Below are positions 6,487-9,486 of a stretch of 9,486 bases of DNA, piece after piece. Under the pieces are notes generated by a model. It was not told the DNA's origin. It searched no databases and saw only the letters and a list, made by a program, of their open reading frames with translations. Every line of letters starts with the position of its first letter. Positions within the stretch are counted from its first letter, which is position 1. Source of the stretch: Gammaproteobacteria bacterium (GTDB lineage: Bacteria > Pseudomonadota > Gammaproteobacteria > Chromatiales > Chromatiaceae); contig DAOUQU010000043.1 of assembly GCA_030625445.1 (NCBI GenBank), positions 1 through 9,486 on the forward strand, in the 5' to 3' direction. The translations under genes were made by a program, and so were the position numbers.

Positions 6487-7395
6487 ATGATTCCTGAACA
6501 CCTGCGCCCGAAAACCTGGCCCCTGTGGATTGTTCTCGGGCTGCTGCGTCTGATGCTGCTGCTTCCCTGGTCTGTGTTGATGAAAATCGGCCCTGTGATG
6601 GCGGACCTGGTTTACAAGTTCATCCCCCAAAAACGCCGCGATGTTTTGACAACGAACCTGAAACTCTGCTTTCCGGAGTTGTCTGATACAGAGAGGGAAC
6701 AGTTGGCGCAGCAGCATGTTCACGCCATGGGCAAGGGAGTGATCGATCTCGGGCTTGCCTGGTGGGCCAGCAGACGCAGACTCGAACCCCTCGCACATTT
6801 TCAGGGACTTGAACATCTGCAGAAGGCGATGGATGAAGGCAAAGGCGTTATCCTGCTGTCAGCACACTTCACCTCTGTCGAGATGAGTGGACGACTGATT
6901 TCACATCACTTCCCTATTGATACCATCTACCGCCGCAGTGAAAAACCCTTTACCGAACATCTGCTGCACGTTAACCGCGAACGCCACTCCGCCAGCACCA
7001 TCCATAAAAACAATGTCAGGGGTATGATTCGCAGCCTCAGGCAGGGGCATGCCATCTGGTATGCCCCGGATCAGAATATGGGAACAGACAAGCCGCTTTT
7101 TATCCCCTTCTTTGGAGTGGAGACCGCCACCAATACGGCCACATCCGCTCTGGCGCGCATCACGGGGGCGGCCGTCATCCCTTTTTTGTGCCTGCGCCGC
7201 CGGGAAGGCAAGGGCTACGACCTGGAGTTATCGCCGCCTCTGGAGAATTTCCCGTCAGGGGATGAACGCCAGGATGCTATTCGCATCAACGAAATTTTTG
7301 AAACCTGGATCAGGCGTCAGCCGGAAGATTATTTCTGGTTGCACAGGCGCTTTAAACAACGCCCGAAGGGTGAGAAATCGTTCTACCGGAAGTGA
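6487..7395 (+). CDS. lpxL: Lipid A late acyltransferase (LpxL/HtrB family)
   Basis: Enzymes of this family add a secondary acyl chain, usually laurate from acyl-ACP, to the lipid A precursor at the inner face of the inner membrane. The 302-residue protein has one N-terminal hydrophobic anchor (about 12-28), NLKLCFPEL (57-65), the catalytic H127-x4-E132 motif in HFTSVE, WYAPDQNMG (191-199) and the terminal YFWLHRRFKQRP (282-293), all as in HtrB. A TTG 33 bases upstream could lengthen it by 11 residues (MCRTLPDLVQL), but that piece does not look like the family N terminus. The ribosome site at the ATG is weak. It diverges from trpE and is followed by a 125-base gap. Whether it is the LpxL or the LpxM paralogue cannot be settled here; LpxL is closer. 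Confidence 0.9.
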   Translation: MIPEHLRPKTWPLWIVLGLLRLMLLLPWSVLMKIGPVMADLVYKFIPQKRRDVLTTNLKLCFPELSDTEREQLAQQHVHAMGKGVIDLGLAWWASRRRLEPLAHFQGLEHLQKAMDEGKGVILLSAHFTSVEMSGRLISHHFPIDTIYRRSEKPFTEHLLHVNRERHSASTIHKNNVRGMIRSLRQGHAIWYAPDQNMGTDKPLFIPFFGVETATNTATSALARITGAAVIPFLCLRRREGKGYDLELSPPLENFPSGDERQDAIRINEIFETWIRRQPEDYFWLHRRFKQRPKGEKSFYRK

Positions 7396-7520
7396 GCAAT
7401 ACTTCCGCTCCAAACCTCCCTGGTGGAAATGCAGAGAGTGTTACCCTTGATATTGCATATACTGAAGTCATACCGGTCATATAGTGCAACTTCATCAGAG
7501 AGAATCAGGGAATAGAAAAG

Positions 7521-8672
7521 ATGCGTTTTTCAAAGGTTTTAGCGGCGATCGTCATCGCTGCCGTACTCGGCTGGTGGTACTGGTTAGTTACCCACCCTGA
7601 AAAAATCACTGTTTCTGTTATCTATGCAGAGAGAGGCGATGTCGAAGAGAGAGTCGCCAACACCAGAGCAGGCACCATCAAGGCCTGCCGGCGGGCAAAG
7701 ATGTCTCCATCCCTGGGCGGTCAGATCAGCGCCCTGCCCTTTGCCGAGGGTTCCAGGGTCAAAAAAGGCGATATTCTGCTGCAGTTGTGGAACAAGGATC
7801 TGCAGGCTGAAATCGAGCTCGCCGGCAGCAGCCTGCAGGCAGTCAGCAATCGCTTTCATGCCAGTTGCGTACAGGCGGCAGTGACCCAACGCACAGCAGA
7901 CCGTTTCAAGGAGCTGGAGCGCTCCGGCAGCATCTCCAGCGAAGAGTATGATCAGGCAAAAAGCAGGGCGGAAGTCAGCGCTGCCGACTGTGCGGCCTCC
8001 AATGCCGATCTCGCTGTCGCCATGGCAAGGAAACGCGTTGCGGAAGCCAAACTGGAACGCACTATCCTGCGCGCCCCTTTTGACGGCGTCATTGCCGAGA
8101 TCACCGGCGAGTTGAATGAGTATGTCACCCCCTCCCCTCCCGGCATACAGACACCACCCGCGATCGACCTGATCGAGCCGGATTGCTTTCTCGTCAGCGC
8201 CCCTATCGATGAGGTCGATGCCCCCAATATCACTACCGGACTTGCTGCGCGCATCACCCTGGATGCCTGGCGCGGGCGTGTTTTCGAGGGCCGCGTGGTC
8301 CGCATCGGCGCTTATGTGATCGATGTTGAAAAACAGGCCAGGACAGTCGAGGTGGAGCTGCAACTGACCAATCAGGAAGACCTCGACGCACTGCTGGTTG
8401 GCTACAGTGCCGATGTGGATATTATTCTGCAGACTCGCAAGGATGTACTGCGCATTCCCACCGAGGCGCTGACCGATGAGACCCATGTGCTGATTTTCAA
8501 TCCGCACAGCGGCATGCTGGAGAGTCGCACTGTTGAGAGAGGCCTGCACAACTGGAGCTACACAGAGATCGTGACCGGGCTGAAAGCCGGTGAAGCCGTG
8601 GTGACATCGATCGGCGACAAGGGCGTACAGCACGGAGTTCCGGCTGAAATCAGAGAGCCGCCACAACCATGA
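7521..8672 (+). CDS. Periplasmic adaptor of an ABC efflux pump (HlyD/MacA-like)
   Basis: This 383-residue membrane fusion protein links an inner-membrane ABC permease to an outer-membrane channel. An uncleaved N-terminal anchor lies at 6-23. The first lipoyl half-motif is at about 62-89 (SPSLGGQI...EGSRVKKGDILLQL). A helical hairpin runs from about 92 to 180 with its turn near 135-139 (SGSIS), then the second lipoyl half RAPFDGVIAEI (184-194), a beta-barrel (about 222-300) and a membrane-proximal part. Four cysteines (C56, C116, C157, C222) all fall on the periplasmic side. AGGGA about 8 bases upstream supports the start. The stop overlaps the ATPase start (ATGA), so the pair is coupled. The substrate is unknown; MacAB pumps export macrolides, peptides or lipids. 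Confidence 0.9.
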   Translation: MRFSKVLAAIVIAAVLGWWYWLVTHPEKITVSVIYAERGDVEERVANTRAGTIKACRRAKMSPSLGGQISALPFAEGSRVKKGDILLQLWNKDLQAEIELAGSSLQAVSNRFHASCVQAAVTQRTADRFKELERSGSISSEEYDQAKSRAEVSAADCAASNADLAVAMARKRVAEAKLERTILRAPFDGVIAEITGELNEYVTPSPPGIQTPPAIDLIEPDCFLVSAPIDEVDAPNITTGLAARITLDAWRGRVFEGRVVRIGAYVIDVEKQARTVEVELQLTNQEDLDALLVGYSADVDIILQTRKDVLRIPTEALTDETHVLIFNPHSGMLESRTVERGLHNWSYTEIVTGLKAGEAVVTSIGDKGVQHGVPAEIREPPQP

Positions 8673-9340
8673 TGATCAAGCTGCAGAATATCTGCCGCTA
8701 CTTTCAGGTTGGCGATGAGACAGTTCACGCGCTGGACAATGTTTCACTGGATATTCAGCAGGGCGACTATATCAGCGTCATGGGACCCTCCGGCTCAGGC
8801 AAATCAACCCTGCTGAACCTGCTTGGGTTGCTGGACCAGGGCGATTCCGGCACTTACCAGTTTGAAGAGAGAGAGCTGACAACCCTCTCTGAAGAGCAGC
8901 GGGCACAATTCAGACGTGAGAAAATCGGCTTCATTTTTCAATCCTTTCACCTCATCCCGCGCCTCACTGCTGCCGAAAACATCGGCCTGCCATTGACTTT
9001 GGCAGGCATTGCTCCGGCAGCACGCAACAGCCGTGTACAGCAGGCGCTGGAGAGCCTCGACATGCTTGATCGCGCCAACCACAGACCGGCGCAGCTCTCC
9101 GGCGGACAGCAGCAGCGCGTCGCCATCGCCAGGGCAATGATTATGCATCCTCCCCTGCTTCTGGCCGATGAACCGACCGGCAATCTCGACAGCCATTCAG
9201 GCCGGGAGGTGATCCGTACGCTGGAAACACTCAACCGGGACGGCGTTACACTGATTGTCGTCACCCATGATATGCAGCTGGGGAGACGCGCACGTCGCCG
9301 CATCAGCATGGTTGACGGCAAAATCACTGCGGATCAGTGA
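8669..9340 (+). CDS. ABC efflux pump ATPase (MacB/LolD type)
   Basis: This 223-residue cytoplasmic ATPase shows Walker A GPSGSGKST (39-47), Q-loop Q91 in FIFQSF, signature LSGGQ (143-147) with QQRVAIARA, Walker B LLLADEP (163-169) followed by TGNLD, and switch histidine H200 in VVTHD. The DEPTGNLDS form and the length place it with the stand-alone ATPases of MacB, LolD and FtsE type, which pair with FtsX-like permeases. The adaptor before it and the permease after it agree. In true MacB the ATPase and permease are fused; here they are separate genes. ATG at 8669 overlaps the adaptor stop; a second ATG directly follows at 8672. Confidence 0.95.
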   Translation: MMIKLQNICRYFQVGDETVHALDNVSLDIQQGDYISVMGPSGSGKSTLLNLLGLLDQGDSGTYQFEERELTTLSEEQRAQFRREKIGFIFQSFHLIPRLTAAENIGLPLTLAGIAPAARNSRVQQALESLDMLDRANHRPAQLSGGQQQRVAIARAMIMHPPLLLADEPTGNLDSHSGREVIRTLETLNRDGVTLIVVTHDMQLGRRARRRISMVDGKITADQ

Positions 9341-9349
9341 GCAATCATC

Positions 9350-9486
9350 ATGAGAGCCGCTGACACTTTTCGCTTCAGCCGCATGGCGCTGAGCGCCTAT
9401 CCACTGCGCACCGCCCTGATTCTGCTGGCAATGGCGATCGGTGTCGCCTCGGTCATCATCCTGACATCACTGGGAGAAGGCGCACG
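9350..9486 (+). CDS. FtsX/MacB-type ABC permease, N-terminal part
   Basis: Forty-five codons are visible before the window ends. They begin MRAADTFRFSRMALS and continue into one hydrophobic segment (about residues 20-38) with GVASVIILTSLGEGA, the hallmark first membrane helix of MacB-family permeases. The gene starts 9 bases after the ATPase stop and should complete the adaptor-ATPase-permease operon. A full-length member would be about 400 residues with a large periplasmic domain and four membrane helices; the rest lies outside. Confidence 0.85.
   Translation, partial: MRAADTFRFSRMALSAYPLRTALILLAMAIGVASVIILTSLGEGA

Noticed and set aside
7387..7407. A perfect 7-base inverted repeat (CGGAAGT/ACTTCCG) over the lpxL stop codon as terminator
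   Set aside because: The stem is short, half of it is coding, and no T run follows. It may be a weak hairpin but does not support a terminator call.
7448..7485. Promoter for the adaptor operon (TTGATA and TATAGT)
   Set aside because: TATAGT is a good -10 match, but no acceptable -35 lies at 16-18 bases; TTGATA is far too distant. A promoter is likely in this gap but cannot be placed.
7584..8666. A 360-codon open frame on the minus strand opposite the adaptor gene
   Set aside because: It mirrors the codon structure of the clear HlyD-like gene, shows no recognisable motif and has an odd composition rich in His, Gly, Asp and Cys. It is an antisense shadow.
1..9486. CRISPR array, integron, prophage or insertion sequence
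   Set aside because: No regularly spaced repeats, integrase, transposase or phage genes were seen. The repeats found are short intergenic palindromes only.

Overview
The window looks like ordinary chromosomal DNA of a gammaproteobacterium. The base composition is mid-range GC by eye, the Trp proteins resemble the Pseudomonas/Chromatiales type, and there is an HtrB/LpxL-type lipid A acyltransferase, so the cell has an LPS-bearing outer membrane. The intergenic repeats have the style I associate with sulfur-oxidising Chromatiales and their symbionts, but that assignment is an impression from memory, not something the sequence proves.

Layout: (1) At 35-271 (+) lies a small ferredoxin-like-fold protein of unknown role. 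(2) At 271-387 is a gap made of two strong inverted repeats, between convergent genes. (3) At 430-6209 (-) lies a six-gene block read right to left: trpE, trpG, a REP-like palindrome in the gap, trpD, trpC, an ABC ATPase (YadG type) and an ABC-2 permease (YadH type). From trpD onward every junction is a 4-base ATGA overlap, so the transporter is physically built into the tryptophan operon. (4) At about 6210-6486 is the divergent control region. It holds a plausible promoter for trpE and, between promoter and trpE, a terminator-like hairpin with a U run. A 17-codon reading frame whose next-to-last codon is Trp runs into that hairpin, making a candidate attenuator. (5) At 6487-7395 (+) is the late acyltransferase of lipid A synthesis. 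(6) From 7521 (+) to the window edge is a tripartite-export operon: a HlyD/MacA-like periplasmic adaptor, a MacB/LolD-type ATPase and the start of a FtsX/MacB-type permease cut off by the end of the window.

How the genes work together: TrpE and TrpG form anthranilate synthase (chorismate + glutamine to anthranilate). TrpD adds phosphoribose and TrpC makes indole-3-glycerol phosphate after the TrpF step. trpF, trpB and trpA are not here, which fits the split trp arrangement known in many proteobacteria. The YadGH-like pair forms an inner-membrane exporter of unknown substrate. The adaptor-ATPase-permease set should form an ABC-driven efflux pump spanning the periplasm, probably with an outer-membrane channel encoded elsewhere.

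Nothing here is a defence island, prophage, integron or CRISPR. The points worth a second look are the trpE leader, the repeat elements, the trp-ABC fusion of operons and four cysteines in the periplasmic adaptor.
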